NCBI RefSeq assembly: GCF_007558815.1 | Contig: NZ_VLTJ01000008.1 | Coordinates: 111,431-175,430, forward strand | Origin: Verticiella sediminum | Lineage (GTDB): Bacteria > Pseudomonadota > Gammaproteobacteria > Burkholderiales > Burkholderiaceae_B | Direction of reading: 5' to 3' | Length of the DNA: 64,000 bases | Shown: positions 37,198-45,839 of the stretch, piece by piece | How positions within the stretch are numbered: position 1 is the first letter of the stretch | How the letters are laid out: each line of letters starts with the position of its first letter | Notes under the pieces: model-generated | What the model was told of the DNA's origin: nothing | The model's input: the letters and a program-made list of their open reading frames with translations, nothing else | Database searches by the model: none | Translations under genes and position numbers: made by a program

Positions 37198-38169
37198 TCA
37201 TTGCGTCAGGACGATCTTTCCGAAGTGTTCGTTGCGGCGCATGAGCGCGAACGCATCTTCGGCCTGCTCGAGCGGCAGGCGCACGTCGATGGGCAGGCCG
37301 AGCTTGCCGGACTGCAGGGCGGGCCAGAGGTCGGCGCGCACGCGCTGGGCAATCTCGCCGATGTTCTCATCGGTGCGTGTCCGAAACGTCATGCCGAGAT
37401 ACTGGATGCGGCGCAGCGAATGCAGGTCAAAGTCGAAGCGCCCGGTTTCGCCGGCCATCCGGCCCACGTTGACCATGCGCCCGCCGATGGCGGTCGCGCG
37501 CATGCTGTCGTTGATCAACGGGCCGGCGAGGAAGTCGACCAGCAGATCTGCGCCCCGCCCCTGGGTTGCGGCCAGGGCTTGCGCTGCCCACTCAGGGTCG
37601 CCGCTGTCCAGCGCGAGGTCCACGCCGAAAGCGGACAGCCGGGCGCGGCTGTCCGGCTTGGTCGACGTGCCGATGAGCAAGCCCGCACCCAGGAGCTTCG
37701 CCACCTGCAGGCACATGAGCCCGACGCTCGAGGAAGCGCCCAGTATCAGCACCGACTGGCCTGCGCGAAGCTGGCCGAGTTCAGCAAGGGCGGTGTGGGA
37801 CGTGCGCAGCGCGATGGGCAGACAGGCCGCCGTGTCGTAGTCGACGGCGCTGTCCGGCAGAGGAAAGGCACGGCGCCAGTCGGTGACGGCGTATTCGGCA
37901 AAGCCGCCCAGGCCCGAACACATGACACGGTCTGCCTTCCCATACGCCGTGACGGTGCTGCCGAGCGCCACGACCTCGCCGGCCCATTCGAGCCCGAGCG
38001 GCGTACCCGCGCCTCCATGCTGTCCGTGCGCCTTGCCGTCCGCAAGCGCCAGGTCGGCCCGGTTCAACGAACTCGCGTGTACCTTGACCAGTATCTGCGT
38101 GGGCCCCGGCACGGGGATCGGCACGTCGTCCAGGGAAATGCCGGTTTCGGTTCGTACGAATGCCTTCAT
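37198..38169 (-). CDS. Zinc-independent MDR oxidoreductase, quinone-reductase-like
   Basis: A 323-residue medium-chain dehydrogenase. The GroES-like N-terminus (HASSLNRADLALADG, GLEWAGEV) and Rossmann motif (ILGASSSVGLMCLQVAK) are clear, and the structural-zinc cysteines are absent, as in NADPH:quinone and enoyl reductases. The ATG at 38169 is preferred to an upstream extension. It lies between the LacI gene and an SDR on the same strand. Confidence 0.85.
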   Translation of the reverse strand: MKAFVRTETGISLDDVPIPVPGPTQILVKVHASSLNRADLALADGKAHGQHGGAGTPLGLEWAGEVVALGSTVTAYGKADRVMCSGLGGFAEYAVTDWRRAFPLPDSAVDYDTAACLPIALRTSHTALAELGQLRAGQSVLILGASSSVGLMCLQVAKLLGAGLLIGTSTKPDSRARLSAFGVDLALDSGDPEWAAQALAATQGRGADLLVDFLAGPLINDSMRATAIGGRMVNVGRMAGETGRFDFDLHSLRRIQYLGMTFRTRTDENIGEIAQRVRADLWPALQSGKLGLPIDVRLPLEQAEDAFALMRRNEHFGKIVLTQ

Positions 38170-38248
38170 GCGTCGTGCTCCCGGTGTGCGCGGGCCTGGC
38201 GCCTGCGCGATCCGTGCAGAAGGGCCTGGACGGCCCACCCACGTCGGA

Positions 38249-39271
38249 TCAGGCCTGCGTTGTCACCGGCCCGCAGGACTCCCGCAGTATCAGTTGGGTC
38301 TTGACGACGATGCGTTCGGCGCTCGGCGTCTGTGACTTGCGATCGAGCTGCTTGAAGATGAGTTGGGCCGCGCATGTGCCGACAACGTCCAGATCCCAGT
38401 TCAGCGAGGTGATCGTCGGGCTGAAGAGCCGGGAGAGGTCGGTGTCGCCGATGCTGATGACGCTGACGTCCCCGGGTACGGTGTGGCCCATGTGGCGTAT
38501 CGCCTGCAGGACGCCGGCCAGGATGCGTGTCCCCAGGCAGATGAATGCCGTCGGCCGTTCGGCGAACGACAGCAGCGACATGGCTTCGCTGAACGCGAAC
38601 TCCATGGCCGACTGTTCGGCGCGGATCAGGTTCGGCAACGGCGTCAATCCGCGTTCCTCGAATGCGCGTCGGAAGCCGGCGATACGCTCCTTGCCGGTCC
38701 GCAGGTCGCTGGCGGGCGTGAGCAGCGCGACGCGCGTATGGCCCAGGTTCAGCACATACTGGGTCGCCTGCAGGGCGCCGGCATAGTGGTCGACCTGCAC
38801 GCCGCTGCAGCCCTGGCCGAATTCGCGGTCCAGCGCCACCACGGGCAGTTCGCGCGACAGTTGTTCCAGCAGTTCCGGCGATTCCTTCTCGCAGGGCCCG
38901 AGGATCAGGCCGTCCACGCGCCGCCCGCGGAACAGTTCGATCAACGATGTCTCGCGTTTGCGTTCGGAGTGCGTGTTGGCCACCAGAAGCGAGTACCCGG
39001 CAGCCTGGAATGCCGTTTCGGCCGCGGTGATGATCTGGGCGTACAAGGGGTTCGCGAGATCCGAGACCAGCAGGCCGATCACGCCCGAGGAGCGCGTGCG
39101 CATGCTGCGCGCCACGGCATCCGGCCGGTAGCCGAGCTGTCGCGCGGCCTGCGTCACCGCGGCGATCGCCTCCTCGCTGACGCGCCCTGTGCGGTTGAGC
39201 GCCCTGGAGGCGGTGCCGAGTGATACCCCTGCCTGCCTGGCAACGTCCCGAATGGTGACCCGATCCTTCAT
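38249..39271 (-). CDS. LacI-family transcriptional regulator
   Basis: A 340-residue regulator with an N-terminal helix-turn-helix (TIRDVARQAGVSLGTASRAL, residues ~6-25), a hinge helix (YRPDAVARSMRT) and a periplasmic-binding-like effector domain. It is embedded in the catabolic run it probably controls. Two TGGAAACGTTC sites upstream of the run are candidate targets. Confidence 0.9.
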   Translation of the reverse strand: MKDRVTIRDVARQAGVSLGTASRALNRTGRVSEEAIAAVTQAARQLGYRPDAVARSMRTRSSGVIGLLVSDLANPLYAQIITAAETAFQAAGYSLLVANTHSERKRETSLIELFRGRRVDGLILGPCEKESPELLEQLSRELPVVALDREFGQGCSGVQVDHYAGALQATQYVLNLGHTRVALLTPASDLRTGKERIAGFRRAFEERGLTPLPNLIRAEQSAMEFAFSEAMSLLSFAERPTAFICLGTRILAGVLQAIRHMGHTVPGDVSVISIGDTDLSRLFSPTITSLNWDLDVVGTCAAQLIFKQLDRKSQTPSAERIVVKTQLILRESCGPVTTQA

Positions 39272-39339
39272 GATTGCGCTTTTGCTGATGTCGAGGACAG
39301 CTACGATACACGCGCTGCTCCTGGGGTATCGGCATGGCG

Positions 39340-39870
39340 CTACCCGCGCGCGCGGATGGGGGACGCGCCGTCCCAGGCGTCGCAGGCGCGTTGGATCTCC
39401 TCGAAATAGTCCCCTTTGCCTCCGGTCAGTTCCGACAGTTCTATCATCCCGCTGGGCAGCTCCGGGTGCAGGAAGTAGCCGAAGCGGCCACGGATTCCCA
39501 TGCGCCCGCCATGTCCTTCCACGTAACCTCGCGCCAGCAATGTCTCGGCGAACTCGTCGTAGCGATCCAGCGTCCAGTAGGCGACGTGCTGGGCGCATTC
39601 TCCCGCGCGCGCCAGGGAATCGCGATACAGCGACGGCGCATCGTCGCGCTGCTGGATCAATTCGAGCTGCAGATCGCCCGAGTTGGCCAGGGCGATGGAA
39701 AGCGTCGGCGGCTGCGACGGTCTGCCGTAATAGCGGAACTCGGTGGTGCCCGCGTCTTTCTTGTAGAACCAGGGGCCCACGCCCAGCACGCTCGACCAGT
39801 GCCGCATGGCCTGCTCGATGTCCGAGACCACATAGCCGACCTGGCGAATACCGCCGAAGACAATACTCAT
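39340..39870 (-). CDS. VOC-superfamily protein, glyoxalase_4-like
   Basis: A 176-residue vicinal-oxygen-chelate protein with two beta-alpha-beta-beta-beta units (QVGYVVSDIEQAMRHWSSVL; HVAYWTLDRYDEFAETLLARG). Family members include methylmalonyl-CoA epimerases, ring-cleavage dioxygenases and lyases. Candidate metal ligands are in ELIQ and IELSEL. The ATG at 39870 is chosen over an upstream in-frame ATG. Its place between an SDR and a LacI gene implies a catabolic role. Confidence 0.8.
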   Translation of the reverse strand: MSIVFGGIRQVGYVVSDIEQAMRHWSSVLGVGPWFYKKDAGTTEFRYYGRPSQPPTLSIALANSGDLQLELIQQRDDAPSLYRDSLARAGECAQHVAYWTLDRYDEFAETLLARGYVEGHGGRMGIRGRFGYFLHPELPSGMIELSELTGGKGDYFEEIQRACDAWDGASPIRARG

Positions 39871-39921
39871 GATGACTCCTTCTGTCATGGGACGAACATG
39901 GCACACCGGCGCAGCGTCTTG

Positions 39922-40686
39922 TCAGTTCATGTACGCGCCGCCGTTGATGTCCAGCGTCGTGCCGGTCACGTACGTGCTCAGGTCGCTGGCCAGAAACAGG
40001 CAGCCGCCTGCTATCTCGTGCGGCCGGCCGGCGCGCTGAAGGGGCCAGGCCTGCGCGGCTTCGTCCTTGCTGGCGTCCGAACGGCCGGTGCGCGAAAAGT
40101 CCGTCGTGATCAGGCCCGGCGCGATGGCGTTGACCCGGATGCCGTGCGGCCCGAACTCCTTGGCCATTGCGCGTGTCATGCCCAGCACGCCGGCCTTGGC
40201 GGCGCAATAGTGCGCGCCGCCGAAGATGCCGCCGCCGTTCTGCGCCGACAGCGACGAGATGCAGATCACGCTGCCTGATCCTTGTTTGACCATGCTCGGC
40301 AGCACCGCTCGAGACAGCAGAAAGACCCCGCGCAGGTTGACGCGGGCAATCCGGTCGAAGTCGGCTTCGGATATCTCCTGGAACGTTGCTTTCTGCGTGA
40401 CGGCCGCGTTGTTGATCAGGATGTCGATGCGGCCGGACGACCATTCGGCCACTTGCCGGACGGCCCGTTCGCAGTGCGCCATGTGGGCGACGTCACAGCC
40501 GAATGCGGCCACTTTGCCGGGATCGGGGTCGATGTCCCGGGCGGCCTCCCGCGCCAGGTCTTCTTCCAGGTCGAGGAGTGCGACGCGTGCGCCATGTTCG
40601 ACGAAAAGACGTGCGGTGGCCTTGCCGATTCCCTTGGGATGCGACGCACCGGAAATGACGGCCACCCGGTTCTCCAGCAGTTTCAT
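39922..40686 (-). CDS. Short-chain dehydrogenase/reductase
   Basis: A 254-residue classical SDR with cofactor motif GASHPKGIG (residues ~13-21), D38 in LLDLEED favouring NAD, catalytic Ser in CISSLSA and Tyr-Lys in HYCAAK, ending DINGGAYMN. It lies between the VOC and Bug genes. Probably oxidises a hydroxylated intermediate of the cluster's unknown substrate. Confidence 0.85.
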   Translation of the reverse strand: MKLLENRVAVISGASHPKGIGKATARLFVEHGARVALLDLEEDLAREAARDIDPDPGKVAAFGCDVAHMAHCERAVRQVAEWSSGRIDILINNAAVTQKATFQEISEADFDRIARVNLRGVFLLSRAVLPSMVKQGSGSVICISSLSAQNGGGIFGGAHYCAAKAGVLGMTRAMAKEFGPHGIRVNAIAPGLITTDFSRTGRSDASKDEAAQAWPLQRAGRPHEIAGGCLFLASDLSTYVTGTTLDINGGAYMN

Positions 40687-40757
40687 GTTCGTCTCGAATG
40701 ATGCGGCTCGCGCAGACACTCCCGAGCCCGGGCCGCCCGCGCGCTTTCGCGGCAAGC

Positions 40758-41717
40758 CTATTGCGGCTCGATGCCGGCTTCGTGGGCGATGGTCTTCCAG
40801 GCTGCGATGTCTTCGGCGTTGGCTTTCTGATGCGCCGGCCCGGGAACGAACTGAGCCGTGATGCCCAGGCCGAGCAGCTTTTCCACGACATCGGGTTCCT
40901 GCAGGGTGCTCTCCAGCACCGCCGACAGCTTCTGCACGATCGGCTCCGGTGTGCCCGCCGGCACATACATGGCCCAGTTCAGCTCGCGGTCGAAATCGAT
41001 GCCTTGCTCCTTGTAGCTCGCGACATCGGGCACGCTGGGCGAACGTCGGGTGCAGACGGCCAGGCCCTTGACCTGGCCGTCGCGCACGAACGGCGTGCCG
41101 GTGGCCATGTCGACGAAGCCGAGGTCGATATGCCCGCCGATGACATCGGTGACGACCTGCGTCGTGCCCTTGTAGGGCACGTGCTGCAGTTTGACGTTGC
41201 CTTGCTGGACCAGCACCTCGCCGCAGAAATGCCCCGTGGACCCCACGCCCCAGCTTGCGTACTGGATCGGCCGGGGTTTCGTCTGCGCGAGCGCCTTGAG
41301 TTCGGCCAGGTTGTCGACGGGCAGGTTCTTGGAGGCAATGACGAGGATGGCCGAGGTGCCGATGGCGCCGATCGAGGTGAAGTCCTTGAGGGGATCGTAG
41401 GGCAAGGCCTTGTAGACGGCCGGCGAGAGAACGTGCGTCGTCATCCCGCCTATGGTGATGGTGTAGCCGTCGGCCGGGGCCCTGGCGACCATGCCGGTGC
41501 CTATGGTGCCGCCCGCGCCGGGCTTGTTCTCGACCACGACGGGTTGCCCGAGTTGCGCCGAGAAGCGCTCGGCCAGTATCCGGCCCAGGGTATCGCCTCC
41601 GCCGCCTGCCGAGAACGGCAGCAGCATGCGGATGGGTTGCGACGGATAGTCCTGAGCCAGCGCGGCCGGTACAACGAATACGGCCGATAGCAGGGCCGCG
41701 GATAGAACGCTTTTCAT
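40758..41717 (-). CDS. Bug/TctC-type periplasmic receptor
   Basis: A 319-residue receptor with signal peptide ending near ALA-QDYP. Characteristic segments are LLPFSAGGGGDTLGRILAE, VENKPGAGGTIG and LGFVDMATGTPFV. ATG 41717 follows GGAG; an upstream frame extension is not credible. No TctAB membrane partner is near. It probably recruits the substrate for the surrounding catabolic enzymes. Confidence 0.88.
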   Translation of the reverse strand: MKSVLSAALLSAVFVVPAALAQDYPSQPIRMLLPFSAGGGGDTLGRILAERFSAQLGQPVVVENKPGAGGTIGTGMVARAPADGYTITIGGMTTHVLSPAVYKALPYDPLKDFTSIGAIGTSAILVIASKNLPVDNLAELKALAQTKPRPIQYASWGVGSTGHFCGEVLVQQGNVKLQHVPYKGTTQVVTDVIGGHIDLGFVDMATGTPFVRDGQVKGLAVCTRRSPSVPDVASYKEQGIDFDRELNWAMYVPAGTPEPIVQKLSAVLESTLQEPDVVEKLLGLGITAQFVPGPAHQKANAEDIAAWKTIAHEAGIEPQ

Positions 41718-41852
41718 GCTGAGTCTCCTCCGGTTCGTGCGTTGCGGGTCTCCCTGGGTCGACCGAGCCGGGAGATCTTGGTATTCGAGCGAGCCGGCCA
41801 TGCTGCCCTGTGGCGCCAGCGCCGGTTTCACCCGGGGGAATGCCACGGTGCC

Positions 41853-42293
41853 TCAGAGCAGGCCGAGCGAGCGCAGTTTGGCGTCCTGACAGGAGTAGGG
41901 ACGCTCGCAGACGATCTTGTCGGAGCCTGGCGCGAACTCGAAGGAGGCCGCCATGCGCACGCGGAACGTGCGCCCCGTGGGCTCGTACGTTCTGCCGTTG
42001 ACGGTGAAGGCGCCGCGATGCGTGCCTTCCAGCCAGAATTCCACCAGCACGGTGTCGCTGTCGTCGGCAGCGGCGACGGCGATGATGTCGTTCCTGAGAT
42101 CCGGGAACGCTGCGCGCGATGTGTGGAAGTACTCCATGACCTCCTGCCTGCCGTCGAAGACGGCGCCGCTGGCGTGCATTTCGTACCGCGGATGCTGGAA
42201 CGTATCGAGAACCTTGTCCCATTCGTGCACGCATTCGAGCGCCATGTGATCTTTCACGGTCTGGATGCGGGCTGCGCGCAGGTCGTTTGCCAT
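41853..42293 (-). CDS. SnoaL-like (NTF2-fold) protein
   Basis: A 146-residue NTF2-fold protein resembling SnoaL-type ester cyclases (NDIIAVAAADDSDTVLVEFWLEGTHRG, then FRVRMAASFEF). Such proteins are cyclases, isomerases or non-catalytic. It is the first gene of the seven-gene run and has the candidate LacI operators upstream. Function is not assignable. Confidence 0.75.
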   Translation of the reverse strand: MANDLRAARIQTVKDHMALECVHEWDKVLDTFQHPRYEMHASGAVFDGRQEVMEYFHTSRAAFPDLRNDIIAVAAADDSDTVLVEFWLEGTHRGAFTVNGRTYEPTGRTFRVRMAASFEFAPGSDKIVCERPYSCQDAKLRSLGLL

Positions 42294-42379
42294 CGGTGTT
42301 GTTCCTCCTGGCCAGCCGAGCGATGCGAACTGCGGCTGGGATGCTTCACGTTCGGCCGGAAGCTGTCATGCGCATGATG

Positions 42380-42391
42380 TGGAAACGTTCA
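42380..42391 (+). promoter_or_regulatory. Candidate LacI-family operator, copy 1
   Basis: TGGAAACGTTCA resembles LacI/GalR operators centred on CG. It lies 87-98 bp upstream of the SnoaL-like start. Confidence 0.45.
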
Positions 42392-42523
42392 CGCAAATTA
42401 TCGAAATTTTTTGGCTGGTCAGAAAGATGGGGTTTACCCTGGAAGAGCAAGGATGCGGTTTTTACCAAGAGAAATTAATTGCTTGATGGATTTCTTCGGT
42501 GGCGGAGAAGGCATGTCGCTACA

Positions 42524-42536
42524 TGGAACGTTTCCA
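42524..42536 (-). promoter_or_regulatory. Candidate LacI-family operator, copy 2
   Basis: On the minus strand this reads TGGAAACGTTCCA, sharing 11 bases with copy 1 in inverted orientation about 144 bp away. The spacing is close to an integral number of helical turns, which would allow looping. Confidence 0.45.
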
Positions 42537-42627
42537 CTGGCGAGCAGAAAGTGCGCCGTGAGGGGAGCAGGCGCGCACTGTGTGCGGCCAGCCGGGCCAG
42601 CCGCTCGAGCCGGCCCGCCGCCCGTCT

Positions 42628-44079
42628 TCAGGCCGTTACCGCGATCGGCCCGGCCTCGCGGTCGAGGTCGGGCATGATCAGCGGGCGCACGGGCTGTGCG
42701 CGCTGTTCGAGTTCCTCGCGGGCCGCGCGCAGGATGCGGTAGACGTCGGCGTCGAAGCGGGGCGGGGCCTCGCGGGCCAGCACCGCGGCCTCCTGCGCGT
42801 CCTGCGCCGTGCCGACATAGGCCCAGCGATTGAGCACGTGCAGCACCCCGCCGTTGCCCGGCAGGGCGATCGGGCCGCCGTAGGGCCAGGGCTCGACGCG
42901 GTGCGGCGCCAGCGCCTCGCACAGGCGGGCGTAGTGCAGGTGGGTCGGTTCGTGGCCCAGGCAGGCACCCAGGCAGCGGCGCAGTTGCCGCGCGAAGCAG
43001 GGCTTGCCGGGCGTCTGCTTCTCCAGTCCGGTATGGACTGCGCACAGGCCATGCTCGTCCACGCGCTCGCGCAGCCAGCCGCGGGCCGCCGCGCGGCTGG
43101 CGAACAGACCGTAGACCTCTGCGTCCACGCCGATGCCCGGATCGTTGGCGCCGGTGAGCACGAGCTGGCCGGAGACCAGGTCGGGCACCAGGCGCCAGGC
43201 GTAGGTGTTCTGCCGGGGCCGCAACTGTCGGTTGTAGAGCGGCGCGAGCGCCTTGACCTGGCTTGCCTCGACCAGCAGGGCCTCCAGTTCGGAAGCCGTC
43301 TCGGTCCACGCCACGCGCCGCACCTGCTGCGAAAGCTCCATGCTCGCGGTGCGCCGATGGTCGCCCGAGAAATGCGACAGCACGCGCCGGCGCAGGTCCA
43401 CGGCCTTGCCGATGTAGAGCGGCGCGCCGCGCTCGTCCTCGAAGCGATACACGCCCGGCGCGTTCGGCAACTGCTCGGGCAGCTCGGCCGGCAGCGCCGG
43501 CGGCAGGCTGGGCAGCTCGCACAGCTTGCGCACGGTCTGCAGCAGCAGTTCGGGCGCGAATTCGGTGCGCGCCATTTCCCAGAATGCATGGATCGCGCGC
43601 GCGTCGCCCAACGCGCGGTGGCGCCCGCCGTCGGCCTCGCCCATGCGCAGGCCATGCCGGGCGATCAGCGCGTCCAGGCTGTGGCTGTCGGCTTGCGGGT
43701 AGAGGCGGCGCGACAGGCGGACCGTGCACAGCACGTTGGCGCGAAAGTCGGCGTCCATGCGCGCGAACGCGTTCTTGATGAAGCCGTAGTCGAAGCGGGC
43801 GTTGTGCGCGACGAACACATGGCCGCTCAGCAGGCCGACCAGTTCGCCGGCGAGCGCCTCGAAGGGCGGCGCATCGGCCACCATGGCGTCGGTGATGCCG
43901 GTGAGCGACTGGATCGCGCGCGGGATCGGGCAGCCCGGGTTGACGAAGCTGCGCCACTCGTGGACACCGTCGTGCCCGACTCGCACCACGGCGATTTCGG
44001 TGATGCGGTCGTGCTGGGCCGACCCGCCCGTGGTTTCGATGTCGACGAAGGCGAGATCGGGAAAGGAATGCTGCTGCAT
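42628..44079 (-). CDS. DnaQ-type exonuclease fused to a UvrC-like GIY-YIG nuclease
   Basis: A 483-residue two-nuclease fusion. Residues ~8-170 are a DEDD exonuclease with FVDIETTGG, HNARFDYGF and HRALGDARA. Residues ~205-290 are a GIY-YIG domain (APGVYRFEDERGAPLYIGKA) as in UvrC and Cho. The C-terminal ~180 residues resemble the Cho/UvrC connecting region (KQTPGKPCFARQLRRCLGAC). Such proteins are known and probably act in DNA repair. ATG 44079 is chosen at the start of the exonuclease domain. Confidence 0.88.
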   Translation of the reverse strand: MQQHSFPDLAFVDIETTGGSAQHDRITEIAVVRVGHDGVHEWRSFVNPGCPIPRAIQSLTGITDAMVADAPPFEALAGELVGLLSGHVFVAHNARFDYGFIKNAFARMDADFRANVLCTVRLSRRLYPQADSHSLDALIARHGLRMGEADGGRHRALGDARAIHAFWEMARTEFAPELLLQTVRKLCELPSLPPALPAELPEQLPNAPGVYRFEDERGAPLYIGKAVDLRRRVLSHFSGDHRRTASMELSQQVRRVAWTETASELEALLVEASQVKALAPLYNRQLRPRQNTYAWRLVPDLVSGQLVLTGANDPGIGVDAEVYGLFASRAAARGWLRERVDEHGLCAVHTGLEKQTPGKPCFARQLRRCLGACLGHEPTHLHYARLCEALAPHRVEPWPYGGPIALPGNGGVLHVLNRWAYVGTAQDAQEAAVLAREAPPRFDADVYRILRAAREELEQRAQPVRPLIMPDLDREAGPIAVTA

Positions 44080-44105
44080 GCGCGCGATTGTACTGCCGCG
44101 CGGCC

Positions 44106-44687
44106 CTAGCCGGCCGCGCCGCGGGCGGCGGCCAACTGGCCTTCGACCAGGGCGGTGAAGGGCGCGAGCAGGGCGTCGTGCCGCGCGGGCGCGTCGAGCG
44201 TGTCCAGCGCGGCGGCGATGGCCTCGATGGTGGCGAGCGCGCTCTCGAAGCAGGCGCGGCGCACGGTGTAGCGCGAGCCCCGGCCCGGCGGCAGGGGCAG
44301 GCGGGGCAGGGCCGCCAGGCCGGGGTGGGTGCGGACCAGGCGGCGCGCCTGGCGCCAGGTGCCGTCGGGCACGATGAGGCGGCGCGGGCGGGCGCCCGGC
44401 GCCGCCGTCCCGGCATGGCCCGCCTCGGGTGGGAACAACAGCCAGCTTTCCTCGTCTTCCCACAGGCTGCTCGGAAAGCTCAGGCCCACGTGCAGCTCGG
44501 CATCGGCCAGCCCGAGCACGGCCAGGCGCGCGGTGTTGAGCGGGTGGCGCGCTTCGTCGGGGTGCTGGAGCACGATGACGCGGGTACGATTCGACAAGAT
44601 ACGAACATGCGCGCACAGGCAGTGCGAGACCGGGCGCCGGCAGCGCGGGCACGCCAGGCGTCCGGATGGGGAGGAAACGCAGGACAT
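44106..44687 (-). CDS. DTW-domain protein, tRNA-uridine aminocarboxypropyltransferase (TapT-like)
   Basis: A 193-residue enzyme that would transfer the 3-amino-3-carboxypropyl group of S-adenosylmethionine to a tRNA uridine. The N-terminal zinc motif has C13, C16, C23 and C25 (CPRCRRPVSHCLC), and the family signature is VPDGTWRQARRL. The ATG at 44687 overlaps the ATG of the divergent AraC gene within the palindrome CATG, and no clear ribosome site is seen, so the start is uncertain. Confidence 0.83.
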   Translation of the reverse strand: MSCVSSPSGRLACPRCRRPVSHCLCAHVRILSNRTRVIVLQHPDEARHPLNTARLAVLGLADAELHVGLSFPSSLWEDEESWLLFPPEAGHAGTAAPGARPRRLIVPDGTWRQARRLVRTHPGLAALPRLPLPPGRGSRYTVRRACFESALATIEAIAAALDTLDAPARHDALLAPFTALVEGQLAAARGAAG

Positions 44688-45720
44688 GACGCAGCATACC
44701 GTAGGCATCCCGCTGGTCCACGAACTGCTGCGCGAGCCCGCCGCGCGCGGCGTGGACATCGCGGCCGTGCTGCGCCGCGCGTACATCTCGCCGGCCCTGC
44801 TCGAATCGGACCAGGCGCGCGTGTCGCGCAGCCAGTACGCGGCGCTGATGCGCACGGTCAAGCGCGTGATGCGCGACGAGTTCTGGGGCTGGGGCGGGCA
44901 GCCGCTGCCACCCGGCACTTTCGCCGTGCTGTGCCGCCGGCTCGTCGGCCTGCCGGATCTGGGGGCGGCGCTGCGCGACGCCGTGGCCTTCCTGCGCCTG
45001 TTCCTGCGCGAGCTGCAGCCGCGTCTGGTCCTGCGCGGGGACGCTGCGATCCTGCTGGCCCGGCGCAAGGGGCAGCCGCTGCACGGCGCCTACGATTTCG
45101 GCGTCGCCACCCTGATGTTCGAGTGCCTGCAGGTGGCCGGCTGGCTGGTCGATCGCAGGCTGGAGCCGCGCTGCGTGACCTTCCGCTGCCGGCGGCCCGA
45201 GCACATCCGCGACAGTGTGCGTCTGCTCACGCCCAACCTGCACTTCGAGCAAGGCGAGAACAGCATCGTGCTCGACGCGGGCCTGCTGCAGTTGCCCGTC
45301 GTGCGCGATGCGCAATGTCTGCGCCGTTTTCTTGCGGCCATGCCCGAGAACCTCATCCTGCCCTATCGGGCCAGCAGCGGCGCCGGCGCCCAGGTGCGCC
45401 ACCATCTGCGCCAGTTCCCCTTCGACGCCCAGCCCAGCCTCGAACAGTGCGCCGCCAGCCTGGGCGTGGCGCCGCAGACCCTGCGCCGGCGCCTGAGCGA
45501 CGAGGGCACGGGCTTTCGCGTCATCGCCGCCGAGCTGCGCCGCGACGCGGCGATCGGGCTGCTCGCGCGGCGCGATCTCTCGCTCAGCCAGATCGCCGGC
45601 ATGCTGGGTTTCTCCGAGTCGAGCACCTTCCATCGCGCCTTCAAGAAGGCCACCGGCGTGGCGCCCGGCGAGTACCGCCGGCATCACCTGACGGGAGCGG
45701 CGGACGCATCGCAGGCCTGA
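44686..45720 (+). CDS. AraC-family transcriptional regulator
   Basis: A 344-residue regulator of the group with an N-terminal arabinose-binding-like domain (PF12625 type). The C-terminal ~95 residues carry two helix-turn-helix motifs (SLEQCAASLGVAPQTLRRRL; LSQIAGMLGFSESSTFHRAF). GGAGG lies 11 bases before the ATG at 44686. It precedes a Bug receptor and acyl-CoA ligase on the same strand, which it probably regulates. Confidence 0.85.
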   Translation: MTQHTVGIPLVHELLREPAARGVDIAAVLRRAYISPALLESDQARVSRSQYAALMRTVKRVMRDEFWGWGGQPLPPGTFAVLCRRLVGLPDLGAALRDAVAFLRLFLRELQPRLVLRGDAAILLARRKGQPLHGAYDFGVATLMFECLQVAGWLVDRRLEPRCVTFRCRRPEHIRDSVRLLTPNLHFEQGENSIVLDAGLLQLPVVRDAQCLRRFLAAMPENLILPYRASSGAGAQVRHHLRQFPFDAQPSLEQCAASLGVAPQTLRRRLSDEGTGFRVIAAELRRDAAIGLLARRDLSLSQIAGMLGFSESSTFHRAFKKATGVAPGEYRRHHLTGAADASQA

Positions 45721-45839
45721 GCGTTTGGGTCAATCGCTGGAGCGCTACGGTCATTGTGGCTCCCAGGGGCGGCATGAATAATGGCGCGGCAGGCGCCGCC
45801 TGGGGCGGCCCCACGACAAAAAGAAGACCTGGAGACCCT

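Larger units (their letters stand above)
42294..42627. other. 334-bp intergenic promoter region, AT-rich core
   Basis: No gene is supported here. Bases ~42365-42490 are markedly AT-richer than the surroundings (for example AAATTATCGAAATTTTTTGG). The region carries the start signals of the minus-strand catabolic run and two copies of a LacI-like operator facing each other. The right part, 42550-42627, holds the 3' flank of the nuclease gene. Confidence 0.6.
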
